Of a DNA stretch of 64,000 nucleotides, positions 46,532 to 59,689 are shown one piece after another. How positions within the stretch are numbered: the stretch's first letter is position 1; each line of letters starts with the position of its first letter. A model generated the notes under the pieces. It had not been told where the DNA came from, did no database searches, and saw only the letters and a list, made by a program, of their open reading frames with translations. The stretch comes from Laribacter hongkongensis DSM 14985. Lineage in GTDB: Bacteria > Pseudomonadota > Gammaproteobacteria > Burkholderiales > Aquaspirillaceae. Made by a program: the position numbers and the translations under genes. The DNA is taken from contig NZ_AUHR01000007.1 of assembly GCF_000423285.1 (NCBI RefSeq), positions 124,001 through 188,000 on the forward strand. Reading direction: 5' to 3'.

Positions 46532-47784
46532 TCGTCGATGACGAAGTCGGTATCCGTGAACTGTTGTCGGAAATCCTGGTTGACGAAGGCTATACCGTGG
46601 CACTGGCCGAAAACGCCGAAGCCGCCCGGCAGCTGCGCAGCCAGACCCGTCCGGCCGCCGTGTTGCTGGACATCTGGATGCCGGACTGCGACGGCGTCAC
46701 CCTGCTGAAAGAGTGGGCCAAATCGGGCCAGCTCAACATGCCGGTCATCATGATGTCCGGCCATGCCAGCATCGATACCGCCGTCGAAGCCACCCGCATC
46801 GGCGCGTTCGACTTCCTGGAAAAGCCGATCGCGCTGGCCAAGCTGCTGTCCACCATCCAGCGGGCGCTCAAGTACGGCGACATGCAGGGCGCGCACACAC
46901 TGGACCTGGCCAAGCTCGGCAAGAGCGGCCCGATGCAGACACTCAAGCAGGACCTTGAGCGTGTGGCCACGCTCAAGACACCGGTGCTGCTGACCGGCGA
47001 AGCCGGCGTCGGCTTCGAGCTGGTCGCCCGGGCCCTGCACCAGAAGAATACGCCGTGGGTGGCACTCACCAAGCCGGAACTGCTGGCCGATTCACCGCTG
47101 GAACTGCTGCAGAAGGCCAACAACGGCGTGCTGTGGCTGGGCGACATCGCCCACTTGGGACGCCGTGCGCAGCAGGGACTGCTGTTCATGCTGTCCAAGC
47201 TGGACCGCTACAACGTCCGGGTGCTGGTGGCCTGCAGCCGCCCGCTGGCCGAACTGCTGACCGATCCGGAATACGACAACCGCCTGCTGACCGAACTGGC
47301 CAGCCTGATCGTGCCGGTTCCGGCCCTGCGCGAACACGCCGACGACATCCCCGACCTCAGCAACCAGGTCCTGGCCGAGCTGGTGGAAAGTCGCCAGGCA
47401 CCGCTCAAGCGCTTCACCACTGCGGCCCTCAATGCCCTGCGCCAGTACGAATGGCCGGGCAACTTGGAGCAGCTCAAAAGCCTGATCAAGAGCCTGGCAC
47501 TGACCATCGGCGACGACACCATCGACGCCCCCGAGGTCAACCGGGTGCTGAGCCAGTTCCGGGTCGAAAAACCGGTGGAAGAGCTGGGATTCGACTTTGA
47601 CCAGCCGCTGCGTGAACTGCGCGAACAGATCGAGCGCCGCTATTTCGAGTACCACATCGCGCTGGAAAACGGCAACATGAGCCGGGTCGCCCTCAAGGTC
47701 GGTCTCGAACGCACCCACCTTTACCGCAAGCTCAAGCAGCTGGGAGTCCGTTTCAGCCGCAAGGTTGCCACCGAAGAGGTGTAA
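46510..47784 (+). CDS. ntrX: Response regulator NtrX with degenerate AAA+ domain
   Basis: A 424-residue regulator with an intact receiver (phospho-acceptor Asp54 in VLLDIWMPDCDG, Lys105) and a Fis-type helix-turn-helix (NMSRVALKVGLERTHLYRKL). The central sigma-54 domain is eroded: Walker A reads TGEAGVGFEL with Phe169 in place of Lys, Walker B reads GVLWLGDI instead of a T-L-F-L-D-E-I type motif, and the GAFTGA loop region is deleted. It cannot be a normal ATP-driven sigma-54 activator and more likely binds DNA as a conventional activator or repressor. ATG 46510 follows GGAG and overlaps ntrY. Confidence 0.93.
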   Translation: MRSSDILIVDDEVGIRELLSEILVDEGYTVALAENAEAARQLRSQTRPAAVLLDIWMPDCDGVTLLKEWAKSGQLNMPVIMMSGHASIDTAVEATRIGAFDFLEKPIALAKLLSTIQRALKYGDMQGAHTLDLAKLGKSGPMQTLKQDLERVATLKTPVLLTGEAGVGFELVARALHQKNTPWVALTKPELLADSPLELLQKANNGVLWLGDIAHLGRRAQQGLLFMLSKLDRYNVRVLVACSRPLAELLTDPEYDNRLLTELASLIVPVPALREHADDIPDLSNQVLAELVESRQAPLKRFTTAALNALRQYEWPGNLEQLKSLIKSLALTIGDDTIDAPEVNRVLSQFRVEKPVEELGFDFDQPLRELREQIERRYFEYHIALENGNMSRVALKVGLERTHLYRKLKQLGVRFSRKVATEEV

Positions 47785-47837
47785 CCCCGTCCAGGGCGGG
47801 TGTAGGATGGGCCGTTCGCCCTACCTGCCCGCCCATC

Positions 47838-48587
47838 ATGCACGATGAACAGCTGATCCGTTATTCCCGCCACATCCTGCTGCCGGACATCGACATCGCC
47901 GGTCAGGAAAAACTGCTGTCCAGCCACGCCCTGGTGATCGGCGCCGGCGGACTGGGCAGCCCGGCCGGACTCTACCTCGCCGCCAGCGGCGTCGGCACCC
48001 TCACCATCTGCGACGACGACACCGTCGACCTGACCAACCTGCAACGGCAGATCATCCATGCCTGCGACCGGCTGGGTGACAACAAGGCCGAATCCGCCGT
48101 CCGGCGCATGCGCGACCTCAACCCCGACATCTGCCTGCGCGCCGTGGCCGAACGCGTCGAAGGCCAGCGACTGGCCGCCCTGGTGGCCGAAGCCGACGTG
48201 GTACTCGACTGCTGCGACAACTTTGCCACCCGCCATGCCGTCAACCGTGCCTGTGTTGCCGCCGGCGTTCCGCTGGTCAGCGGTGCGGCCGTACGGTTTG
48301 ACGGCCAGCTCGCCGTCTTCGACTACCGCACGCCGCACACCGGCTGCTACCACTGCCTGTTCCCCGACGAGGGCGAAACCAGCGACGGCCCGTGCGCCCT
48401 GTTCGGTGTGTTCGCCCCGCTGGTCGGTGTCATCGGCTCCCTCCAGGCCATGGAGGCCCTGAAACTGCTGCTGGGCCTGCCCTCGCAGGCCGCCGGCCAG
48501 CTCCAGCTGCTGGACGGCCGCAGCGGCGAATGGCGACGCATGCGGCTGGTTCGCGACCCGGCCTGTCCGGTATGCGGCAAAAACTGA
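47838..48587 (+). CDS. moeB: MoeB/ThiF-family adenylyltransferase
   Basis: A 249-residue E1-like enzyme that adenylates the C-terminal glycine of MoaD (or ThiS). Features: [19 protein letters not shown], nucleotide-binding [27 protein letters not shown], and structural zinc Cys pairs (CYHC in the middle, CPVC near the C-terminus). MoeB and ThiF cannot be separated by sequence alone here; MoeB is favoured by the HesA/MoeB-like ends. It starts 53 nt after ntrX, with no neighbouring molybdopterin or thiamine genes. Confidence 0.87.
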   Translation: MHDEQLIRYSRHILLPDIDIAGQEKLLSSHALVIGAGGLGSPAGLYLAASGVGTLTICDDDTVDLTNLQRQIIHACDRLGDNKAESAVRRMRDLNPDICLRAVAERVEGQRLAALVAEADVVLDCCDNFATRHAVNRACVAAGVPLVSGAAVRFDGQLAVFDYRTPHTGCYHCLFPDEGETSDGPCALFGVFAPLVGVIGSLQAMEALKLLLGLPSQAAGQLQLLDGRSGEWRRMRLVRDPACPVCGKN

Positions 48588-48696
48588 CCACAGGCCCTTC
48601 CCTCGCTTGCCACCCCCCGGCGATAATCCGGGGCAAATCTTCCTGAAACGGCGACGGGCGCGTTCCGCCGCCGTTTGTCTTGCTGGAGTCGTCCCA

Positions 48697-49815
48697 ATGC
48701 AATCGGTCATCCATTCCGCCCACCGCATCGTAGTCAAAGTCGGATCGAGTCTTGTCACCAACGACGGTGCCGGGCTCGACCATGCCGCCCTGGAACGCTG
48801 GGCCTCCGAAATCGCCGACCTGATGCGCCGGGGCAAGGAAGTGGTGCTGGTCAGTTCCGGCGCCATCGCCGAAGGCATCAAGCGCTTGGGCTGGAGCGCC
48901 AAACCGTCGGCCGTGCACGAAAAGCAGGCCGCTGCCGCCGTCGGCCAGATGGGCCTGTGCGAAGCCTACGAGCGCGTGTTCACCGCCCACAACCTGAAAA
49001 CCGCCCAGGTGCTGCTGACCCACGAGGACATGGCCGACCGCACCCGCTACCTCAACGCCCGCACCACCCTGCTGACCCTGCTGTCGCTCAACGTGGTGCC
49101 GATCATCAACGAAAACGACACCGTGGTGACCAGCGAGATCAAGCTTGGCGACAACGATACCCTCGGCGCGCTGGTGACCAACCTGATCGAGGCCGACGCA
49201 CTGGTGATCCTCACCGACCAGCAAGGGCTGTATACCGCCGATCCGCGCAAGCATCCGGATGCCGAGTTCGTCCACGAAGCCTGCGCCGGCAACCCGGAGC
49301 TGGAAGCCATGGCCGGCGGCGCCGGCAGCAGCGTCGGTACCGGCGGCATGCTGACCAAGATCCTCGCCGCCAAGCGGGCCGCCCGCAGCGGCGCCACCAC
49401 CGTCATCGCCTGCGGCCGCGAAGCCAACGTGCTGTCCCGGCTGGCGGACGGCGAAGCCATCGGCACCCAGCTGGTGGCGCAGAACGACCGCTGGGCAGCA
49501 CGCAAGCAGTGGCTGGCCGACCACCTGCGGCTGGCCGGCCGGCTGGTACTCGACGACGGGGCCGCCCGCGCCGTCACCGCCCGCCACACCAGCCTGCTGC
49601 CGATCGGCGTCATCGCGGTGGAGGGCGAATTCCTGCGCGGCGACGCCGTGGCCTGCGTCAACAGCGATGGCCGCGAAGTGGCCCGCGGACTGGCCAACTA
49701 TTCCTCTGACGAGGCCCGCATGATCATGCGCCACCCGACCCGCGACATCGAACGCCTGCTCGGCTATGTCGGCGAGCCGGAGCTCATCCACCGCGACAAC
49801 CTCGTCAACCTGTAA
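48697..49815 (+). CDS. proB: Glutamate 5-kinase ProB
   Basis: A 372-residue enzyme that phosphorylates glutamate at the first step of proline synthesis. The kinase domain shows [53 protein letters not shown] and [19 protein letters not shown]; the C-terminal about 100 residues are a PUA domain ([27 protein letters not shown]). ATG 48697 is preceded by CTGGAG. proA is not adjacent, so the pathway genes are dispersed. Confidence 0.96.
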   Translation: MQSVIHSAHRIVVKVGSSLVTNDGAGLDHAALERWASEIADLMRRGKEVVLVSSGAIAEGIKRLGWSAKPSAVHEKQAAAAVGQMGLCEAYERVFTAHNLKTAQVLLTHEDMADRTRYLNARTTLLTLLSLNVVPIINENDTVVTSEIKLGDNDTLGALVTNLIEADALVILTDQQGLYTADPRKHPDAEFVHEACAGNPELEAMAGGAGSSVGTGGMLTKILAAKRAARSGATTVIACGREANVLSRLADGEAIGTQLVAQNDRWAARKQWLADHLRLAGRLVLDDGAARAVTARHTSLLPIGVIAVEGEFLRGDAVACVNSDGREVARGLANYSSDEARMIMRHPTRDIERLLGYVGEPELIHRDNLVNL

Positions 49816-49880
49816 CCCTGCGGGAATTCCCTTGCCTCCCTGACCTTTCTCCGTCCAACTTTTTTGAGGATCTTTGCCCT

Positions 49881-50945
49881 ATGAACAAGCTCGTTCTCAT
49901 CGCCACGCTCACCGCCCTGTCGGGCCCGGTCATGGCGAAGGATGTGCTCAGGGTGTTCAACTGGAACAACGAAATCGCCCCGGAAACCATCAAGCGTTTC
50001 GAGGCCCTCTGCCAGTGCAGCGTCCAGGAAGACTATTACGGCGACAACGAGGAGATGCTGGCCAAGCTTGCCGCCGGCGCCTCGGGCTACGACATGGTGG
50101 TTCCGACCGCCTACGCCATGGACATCCTGATCAAGCAGGGCAAGACCCAGCCGCTCGACAAGGCGAAGATCCCCAATTTCAAGAACCTCAATCCGGGCTA
50201 CCTCAGGCTCAACGCCGAATTCGATCCGGGCAACAGGGTCGGTGCCCCGCTGCTCTCCAGCATCACCGCCATCGGTTACAACGAGCAGAAGATCAAGGAA
50301 CTCGGCATTCCCACCGACAGCTGGGCCGCCATCTTTGACCCGCAGATCCTTGCCAGGCTGAAGGGCAAGGTCACGGTGATGGACAGCCAGCGCGAGCTGG
50401 TGGCTGCCGCTCTGATGTATCTCGGCCGGGACCCCAACGACCTCTCGCCGGCCAACCTCAAGGCCGCCGCCGACGTCATCAGGAAAGCCAAGCCCTACTG
50501 GGCCGCGTTCAACAACCAGAGCTACATCAAGGAACTGACCGTCGGCAACATCTGGCTGGTGCATGGCTTCACCAACGACTTCTTCCAGGCCATGCACGAC
50601 GCCAGGGCGGCCAAACGGCCGTTCACCATCGGCTACAACCTGCAAAAGGAAGGCAACATCCTCGGCCTCGACAGCCTGGTGATCCTCAAGGGTGCCAGGC
50701 GGCCGGACCTGGCCAACCAGTTCGTCAACTTCCTGCTCGACGGCAAGAACGCGGCCGACGTGTCGAACATCATGGGTGCGGTCAACCCGAACACCGCCGC
50801 CACGCCGTACTTCAGGCCGGACATCAAGGCCAACAAGGTGATCATGGCCGACCCGGCCAGGCAGAAGCTGATCCTGCTGAAAGAAGTGCCGATGAAGGCG
50901 CGCCGCGACCTCAACCGCACCTGGACCTCGCTCAAGCTGGGCTGA
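49881..50945 (+). CDS. Spermidine/putrescine-type ABC transporter substrate-binding protein
   Basis: A 354-residue periplasmic protein of the PotD/PotF family with a signal peptide (cleavage after about residue 19, GPVMA) and family segments LRVFNWNNEIAPETIKRFE, YYGDNEEMLAKLAAGASGYD and FINE-equivalent region NFLLDGKNAADVSNIMGAVN. It probably binds a polyamine or similar cation. No permease or ATPase genes are adjacent. Arginine codon use is odd: 9 of 17 Arg codons are AGG, always after a C, unlike the CGC/CGG-using neighbours. It starts at ATG 49881, after GAGGA. Confidence 0.88.
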   Translation: MNKLVLIATLTALSGPVMAKDVLRVFNWNNEIAPETIKRFEALCQCSVQEDYYGDNEEMLAKLAAGASGYDMVVPTAYAMDILIKQGKTQPLDKAKIPNFKNLNPGYLRLNAEFDPGNRVGAPLLSSITAIGYNEQKIKELGIPTDSWAAIFDPQILARLKGKVTVMDSQRELVAAALMYLGRDPNDLSPANLKAAADVIRKAKPYWAAFNNQSYIKELTVGNIWLVHGFTNDFFQAMHDARAAKRPFTIGYNLQKEGNILGLDSLVILKGARRPDLANQFVNFLLDGKNAADVSNIMGAVNPNTAATPYFRPDIKANKVIMADPARQKLILLKEVPMKARRDLNRTWTSLKLG

Positions 50946-50963
50946 TGCCCCCGCATGCCGTCA

Positions 50964-50990
50964 GGCCGCCCCGGTCCGGGCGGCCTTTTT
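50964..50990 (+). terminator. Rho-independent terminator of the binding-protein gene
   Basis: Stem GGCCGCCC (50964-50971) and GGGCGGCC (50978-50985), followed by five T residues. Confidence 0.88.
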
Positions 50991-51065
50991 CATGTTTCAT
51001 GCCGGCAAGGCTTGCCAGTCCGGCGCCAGCCGGCAAGGATGGCGTCTTTGCCCTCTGGAGCCTGC

Positions 51066-51755
51066 ATGAAAACCCTCGGCCTGATCGGCGGCATGAGCTG
51101 GGAATCCACTGCCACCTACTACCGTCTGCTCAACGAACACGCCAAAGCGGCCCTGGGCGGCCTGCACTCGGCCCGGCTGGTGCTGGTCAGCGTGGACTTT
51201 GCCGAAGTGGAAGCCTTGCAGGCCTGCGGTGACTGGGACGCTGCCGGCGCACTGCTGGCCCGCGCCTGCCGCCAGCTGGAGGCAGCCGGTGCCGACGCCG
51301 TCGTGCTGTGTACCAACACCATGCACAAGGTGGCCCCGGCCATGCAGGCGGCCACGGACCTGCCGTTCCTGCACATCGGCGACGCCACTGCCGCCGCCAT
51401 CCGGGCTGCCGGCCTCGATTGTGTCGGCCTGCTGGGAACCCGCTTCACCATGGAGCAGGACTTCTACCGCGCCCGGCTGGAAGCCCGGGGCATCCGGGTG
51501 CTGGTGCCGGAGGCCGACGACCGTGCCACCGTCCACCGCATCATCTACGACGAACTGTGCCTCGGCGACATCCGCCCGGCCTCGCGCACGGCCTACCTCG
51601 ACATCATCGGCCGGCTGGCCGCAGCCGGCGCCCAGGGCGTGGTGCTGGGCTGTACCGAAATCCCGCTGCTGGTGTCGGCCGGCGACACGTCGCTGCCGCT
51701 CTTCGACACCACCGCCCTGCACGCCCGCTTTGCCGCGGACTTTGCCCTTGGCTGA
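51066..51755 (+). CDS. Aspartate/glutamate racemase family protein
   Basis: A 229-residue cofactor-independent racemase. It starts KTLGLIGGMSWESTATYYRL at ATG 51066 with GGAG 7 nt upstream. The two catalytic cysteines are in VVLCTNTMHK and VVLGCTEIPLL, in the order and spacing typical of the family. The YgeA-like opening suggests a broad-specificity amino-acid racemase rather than MurI. It lies between two terminators and is probably monocistronic. Confidence 0.92.
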   Translation: MKTLGLIGGMSWESTATYYRLLNEHAKAALGGLHSARLVLVSVDFAEVEALQACGDWDAAGALLARACRQLEAAGADAVVLCTNTMHKVAPAMQAATDLPFLHIGDATAAAIRAAGLDCVGLLGTRFTMEQDFYRARLEARGIRVLVPEADDRATVHRIIYDELCLGDIRPASRTAYLDIIGRLAAAGAQGVVLGCTEIPLLVSAGDTSLPLFDTTALHARFAADFALG

Positions 51756-51767
51756 AGAACAGGCATG

Positions 51768-51800
51768 AAAAAACCGGGCCGCTGACGGCCCGGTTTTTCT
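51768..51800. terminator. Bidirectional terminator between racemase and tolQ
   Basis: Stem ACCGGGCCG (51773-51781) and CGGCCCGGT (51786-51794) with loop CTGA, flanked by six A upstream and five T downstream. It serves both convergent genes. Confidence 0.9.
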
Positions 51801-51819
51801 TCAACGCTGAACGGCGCGC

Positions 51820-52497
51820 TTACTTGGCCGCCTGACGCTGGAGGATGTTGGAAAACTCCTCCATGAAGGTGTCGAAGCGGGTGGCAAAGCGGTCGATGTC
51901 GTAGGCAAAACGGTTGTACGCCACCACTGCCGGAATGGCGGCAAACAGGCCGATCGCGGTAGCGATCAGCGCTTCGGCAATGCCCGGTGCCACGGTCGCC
52001 AGCGTGGCGTTGCCGGCATTCCCCAGGCCGATGAAGGCGTGCATGATGCCCCACACGGTGCCGAAAAGACCGATGTACGGGCTGACCGACCCCACGGTGG
52101 CCAGGAACGAGGTGTGACGATCCAGATCGTCCAGCTCGCGCTGGGCAGCGGCCTTCATGGCGCGGCGGGTGCCGTCCATGATGTCGGACAGCTCGCCGCC
52201 GGGCTGACGGCGCAGCTTGAGGAATTCGGCAAAGCCGGACTGGAAGATCTTTTCCATGCCGATGCCGTCAGGCTTGGCCGACACCTGCTGGTAGATGTGG
52301 TTGAGGTCAGTGCCGCTCCAGAAGGCCCGTTCGAAATCCTCGGTGTGACGACGCGCGGTCCGGACTTCCACCGCCTTGGTGAGGATGCGCGTCCACGACA
52401 GGACCGACATGGCGACCAGCAGTGCCATGATGAGCTGGACCGGGAGACTGGCGTCCAGAATCAGCTGGACGACCGACAGGGATTGAGTGGCTTCCAC
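51820..52497 (-). CDS. tolQ: Tol-Pal system protein TolQ
   Basis: A 225-residue inner-membrane proton channel subunit of the TolQRA motor that constricts the outer membrane at division. Three membrane spans are visible (about 17-37, 134-154, 170-192), with GSVSPYIGLFGTVWGIMHAF and AEALIATAIGLFAAIPAVVAYN carrying the conserved Thr/Pro channel residues. The gene ends at a terminator and is convergent with the racemase, so tolR is not downstream, unlike the usual tolQRAB-pal order. Confidence 0.9.
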   Translation of the reverse strand: MEATQSLSVVQLILDASLPVQLIMALLVAMSVLSWTRILTKAVEVRTARRHTEDFERAFWSGTDLNHIYQQVSAKPDGIGMEKIFQSGFAEFLKLRRQPGGELSDIMDGTRRAMKAAAQRELDDLDRHTSFLATVGSVSPYIGLFGTVWGIMHAFIGLGNAGNATLATVAPGIAEALIATAIGLFAAIPAVVAYNRFAYDIDRFATRFDTFMEEFSNILQRQAAK

Positions 52498-52549
52498 GAC
52501 AGTACCTTGGGTTCAATAAGACATACGCAAACAAAGCGGCGCGGGCAAT

Positions 52550-56651
<4,102 letters not shown>

Positions 56652-56668
56652 GTCAGGTTACCGGCACG

Positions 56669-56699
56669 AAAAACGGCGACTCCTTGCGGGGTCGCCGTT
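56669..56699 (-). terminator. Terminator between fadH and the BPSS1780 gene
   Basis: Stem AACGGCGAC (56672-56680) and GTCGCCGTT (56691-56699), extended by an inner CTCC/GGGG pairing. On the minus strand it is followed by TTTTT, which suits the BPSS1780 gene; the plus-strand side lacks a T-run. Confidence 0.75.
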
Positions 56700-56718
56700 C
56701 TGCATGGGCGGCTGGTGG

Positions 56719-57453
56719 TCAGGCGTGCGCGGCAAACAGGCTGCGGTAACCCACCACCGGCAGCAGGAGCGACATCGGCACCCACACCAGCAGGCCCAGC
56801 CCGAAGGGCAGGGCAGCCAGGAACAGCAGCACCGTCATGCCGACAAACATGATGGCAAACGCGGCAAAGCTGCCGGCCGAAGCCATGAAGGACAGGCGCA
56901 GGGCCACCAGCGGCGTCAGCCGGTGGTGCAACACCAGCAGCGGTGCCAGCCAGAACGCCATGGTCAGCAGCCATGTCGCCGGAATCCCGCCCATCAGCAG
57001 GGCCAGCAGCAGTTGCTCGCCCATGGCCGCCGTCATCGGCGAGCCGGCATTCACGCCGCCGGGCAAGCCGAAACCGGCACCGGCAGCCAGCAGGAAAGCC
57101 AGCGTGTACACCGCCATCGACAGCACCAGGTACACCGTGCCCAGCAGCAGGAAGGGCGGCACCCGGTCGGCGGACAGGCAGGCAAACAGATCGTTGATGC
57201 GCGGCAGCTGGCCCGACGGCACCCGGCCGGCCGCCACGGCAAAGCCGGCCATCAGGACCGGCGTGGAAATGGCAGCGAGGAACTGGCCGAGCATCGGGAT
57301 CAGCCCCAGCACCAGCTGGATGACGAAAAACAGCACCCCCATCACCACCCAGCTGGCCGGGTAGTCGCGGAACAGGCGCCAGGCGTCGCCGATCCAGCGG
57401 CTGCCCATGCCGGCCGGCAGGCGTTGGTAGGCGGGAAGGGGGGTCGCTTGCAT
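56719..57453 (-). CDS. BPSS1780 family membrane protein
   Basis: A 244-residue multi-span inner-membrane protein of a family found mainly in betaproteobacteria. Hydrophobic segments cover most of the length (VVMGVLFFVIQLVLGLIPML, FLLLGTVYLVLSMAVYTLAF, TWLLTMAFWLAPLLVL, AIMFVGMTVLLFLAALPFG). ATG 57453 is secured by GAGGAG. Function is unknown. It is divergent from tkt and ends at a terminator facing fadH. Confidence 0.82.
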   Translation of the reverse strand: MQATPLPAYQRLPAGMGSRWIGDAWRLFRDYPASWVVMGVLFFVIQLVLGLIPMLGQFLAAISTPVLMAGFAVAAGRVPSGQLPRINDLFACLSADRVPPFLLLGTVYLVLSMAVYTLAFLLAAGAGFGLPGGVNAGSPMTAAMGEQLLLALLMGGIPATWLLTMAFWLAPLLVLHHRLTPLVALRLSFMASAGSFAAFAIMFVGMTVLLFLAALPFGLGLLVWVPMSLLLPVVGYRSLFAAHA

Positions 57454-57495
57454 GGAGTTCTCCTCAACGGACCGCGGATGCTTCATGCGGCAGGC

Positions 57496-57578
57496 GGTTG
57501 CCGCACACAAGCTCCATCGGCGATAATCGAATGATTTTTTGCAGGCTTTGGCGCTCCCGCTGCCCGATCATCGGGCAG
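57496..57578 (+). promoter_or_regulatory. Candidate tkt promoter and leader palindrome
   Basis: TTGCCG and GATAAT (about 57496-57526) form a plausible -35/-10 pair 18 nt apart. Downstream, CTGCCCGAT/ATCGGGCAG (57560-57578) form a near-perfect 19-bp palindrome 46 nt upstream of the tkt ATG. The palindrome may be an operator or a leader hairpin. Confidence 0.4.
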
Positions 57579-57624
57579 GTCCGCGCGGGCCGGCAACCGT
57601 CTTTCGCACAGGTTCAGAGGTTTT

Positions 57625-59610
57625 ATGGTCACGCGCACCGAGCTCGCCAATGCCATCCGTGTTCTCAGCATGGATGCCGTGCAACAAGCCAATTCCGGTC
57701 ATCCGGGCATGCCGATGGGGATGGCGGACATTGCCGTCGCCCTGTGGAAATACCATCTCAAGCATAATCCGTCCAATCCGCAATGGGCCGACCGTGACCG
57801 CTTCGTACTGTCCAACGGTCATGGCTCGATGCTGCTCTACAGCCTCCTGCACCTCACCGGCTACGACGTCAGCGCCGACGACCTGAAAAACTTCCGCCAG
57901 CTGCACAGCAAGACGCCGGGCCATCCGGAATACGGCTACACCCCGGGCGTGGAAACCACCACCGGTCCGCTGGGGCAGGGCATCACCAACGCCGTGGGCA
58001 TGGCGCTGGCCGAAAAGATCATGGCCCGCACCTTCAACCGTGACGGCCATACCGTGGTCGACCACCGTACCTGGGTGTTCTTGGGCGACGGCTGCCTGAT
58101 GGAAGGCATCAGCCACGAAGCCTGCTCGCTGGCCGGTACCTGGGGCCTCAACAAGCTGGTCGCCTTCTGGGACGACAACGGCATCTCGATCGACGGCGAC
58201 GTCGACGGCTGGTTTACCGACGACACCCCGGCCCGCTTCGAAGCCTACGGCTGGAACGTCATCCGCGCCGTGGACGGCCACAGTGCCGACGCCGTGCTGG
58301 CTGCCATCGAAGCCGCCCGCAGCGAAACCCGCCGCCCGACCCTGATCTGCTGCAAGACCACCATCGGCAAGGGTGCCCCGAACAAGGAAGGTGGCCACGA
58401 CGTGCACGGTGCCCCGCTGGGTGCCGCCGAAATCGCCGCCACCCGCACCAACCTCGGCTGGAGCGCTGCACCGTTCGAGGTACCGACCGACATCCGTGCC
58501 GAGTGGGATGCTCGTGCCACCGGCACTGCCGCCGAAACCGAGTGGAACGAGCGCTTTGCCGCCTACCGCGCCGCTTATCCGGAACTCGCCGCCGAATTCG
58601 AACGCCGCATGCTGGGCGACCTGCCGGCTGACTGGGACGCGCGCTACGCCGCGGCCATCGACGCCGTCAACGGCAAGGCCGAGACCATAGCCACCCGCAA
58701 GGCCTCGCAAAACGCCATCGCCGCCTTTGCCGACATCCTGCCGGAACTCGTCGGCGGCTCCGCCGACCTGACCCCGTCGAACCTGACCAACTGGAAGGGC
58801 GCGGTGTCGGTGACCGAACCGGAAGGCACCAGCTACGTCCACTACGGCGTGCGCGAATTCGGCATGGCCGCCATCATGAACGGCATGACCCTGCACGGCG
58901 GCATGCGCCCGTTCGGTGCCACCTTCCTGATGTTCAGCGAATACGCCCGCAATGCCCTGCGCATGGCCGCGCTGATGAAGATCAATCCGGTGTTCGTGTT
59001 CACCCACGACTCCATCGGTCTGGGTGAAGACGGCCCGACCCACCAGCCGGTCGAACAGATCGCCACCCTGCGCCTGATCCCGAACATGAACACCTGGCGC
59101 CCGTGCGACACCGTGGAATCGGTCGTGGCCTGGGGCGAGGCGCTGGCGCGCCGCGACGGCCCGTCAACGCTGATCTTCAGCCGCCAGAACCTGCCGTTTG
59201 TCTCCCGCGATGCCGCCCAGATCGACGGCATCAAGAAGGGCGGCTACGTGCTGCGCGACGCGGTCAGCCCGCGTGCCGTGCTGATCGCCACCGGCTCGGA
59301 AATCGAACTGGCGCTCAAGGCGCAGGAGGCACTGGCCGCCGAAGGCATTGCCGTGCGCGTGGTGTCGATGCCGTCAACCAACGTGTTCGACCGCCAGGAC
59401 CGCGCCTACCGCCAGGCCGTGCTGGGCGGTGACCTGCCGCGCGTGGCCATCGAAGCCGGCGTCACCGGCCTGTGGCACAAGTATGTCGGGCTGGACGGTG
59501 CCGTGGTCGGCCTCGACCGCTTTGGCGAATCTGCCCCGGCCAAGGTGCTGTTCGACACCTTCGGCTTTACCGTTGCCCACGTCACCGACACTGTGAAGTC
59601 GGTGCTGTAA
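57625..59610 (+). CDS. tkt: Transketolase
   Basis: A 661-residue thiamine-diphosphate enzyme exchanging two-carbon units in the pentose phosphate pathway. Key segments: [50 protein letters not shown], the thiamine-binding [18 protein letters not shown], and [17 protein letters not shown] and FGESAP near the C-terminus. It heads tkt-gap-pgk-fba, with gap 79 nt downstream. Highly biased codon use suggests high expression. Confidence 0.97.
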   Translation: MVTRTELANAIRVLSMDAVQQANSGHPGMPMGMADIAVALWKYHLKHNPSNPQWADRDRFVLSNGHGSMLLYSLLHLTGYDVSADDLKNFRQLHSKTPGHPEYGYTPGVETTTGPLGQGITNAVGMALAEKIMARTFNRDGHTVVDHRTWVFLGDGCLMEGISHEACSLAGTWGLNKLVAFWDDNGISIDGDVDGWFTDDTPARFEAYGWNVIRAVDGHSADAVLAAIEAARSETRRPTLICCKTTIGKGAPNKEGGHDVHGAPLGAAEIAATRTNLGWSAAPFEVPTDIRAEWDARATGTAAETEWNERFAAYRAAYPELAAEFERRMLGDLPADWDARYAAAIDAVNGKAETIATRKASQNAIAAFADILPELVGGSADLTPSNLTNWKGAVSVTEPEGTSYVHYGVREFGMAAIMNGMTLHGGMRPFGATFLMFSEYARNALRMAALMKINPVFVFTHDSIGLGEDGPTHQPVEQIATLRLIPNMNTWRPCDTVESVVAWGEALARRDGPSTLIFSRQNLPFVSRDAAQIDGIKKGGYVLRDAVSPRAVLIATGSEIELALKAQEALAAEGIAVRVVSMPSTNVFDRQDRAYRQAVLGGDLPRVAIEAGVTGLWHKYVGLDGAVVGLDRFGESAPAKVLFDTFGFTVAHVTDTVKSVL

Positions 59611-59689
59611 CACCCGGCGGGTGGCCCCAGGGCCACCCGCACTGTTTGCTGCTGACAAAAACCATTCAATTACACTGGAGATTTCAGTC

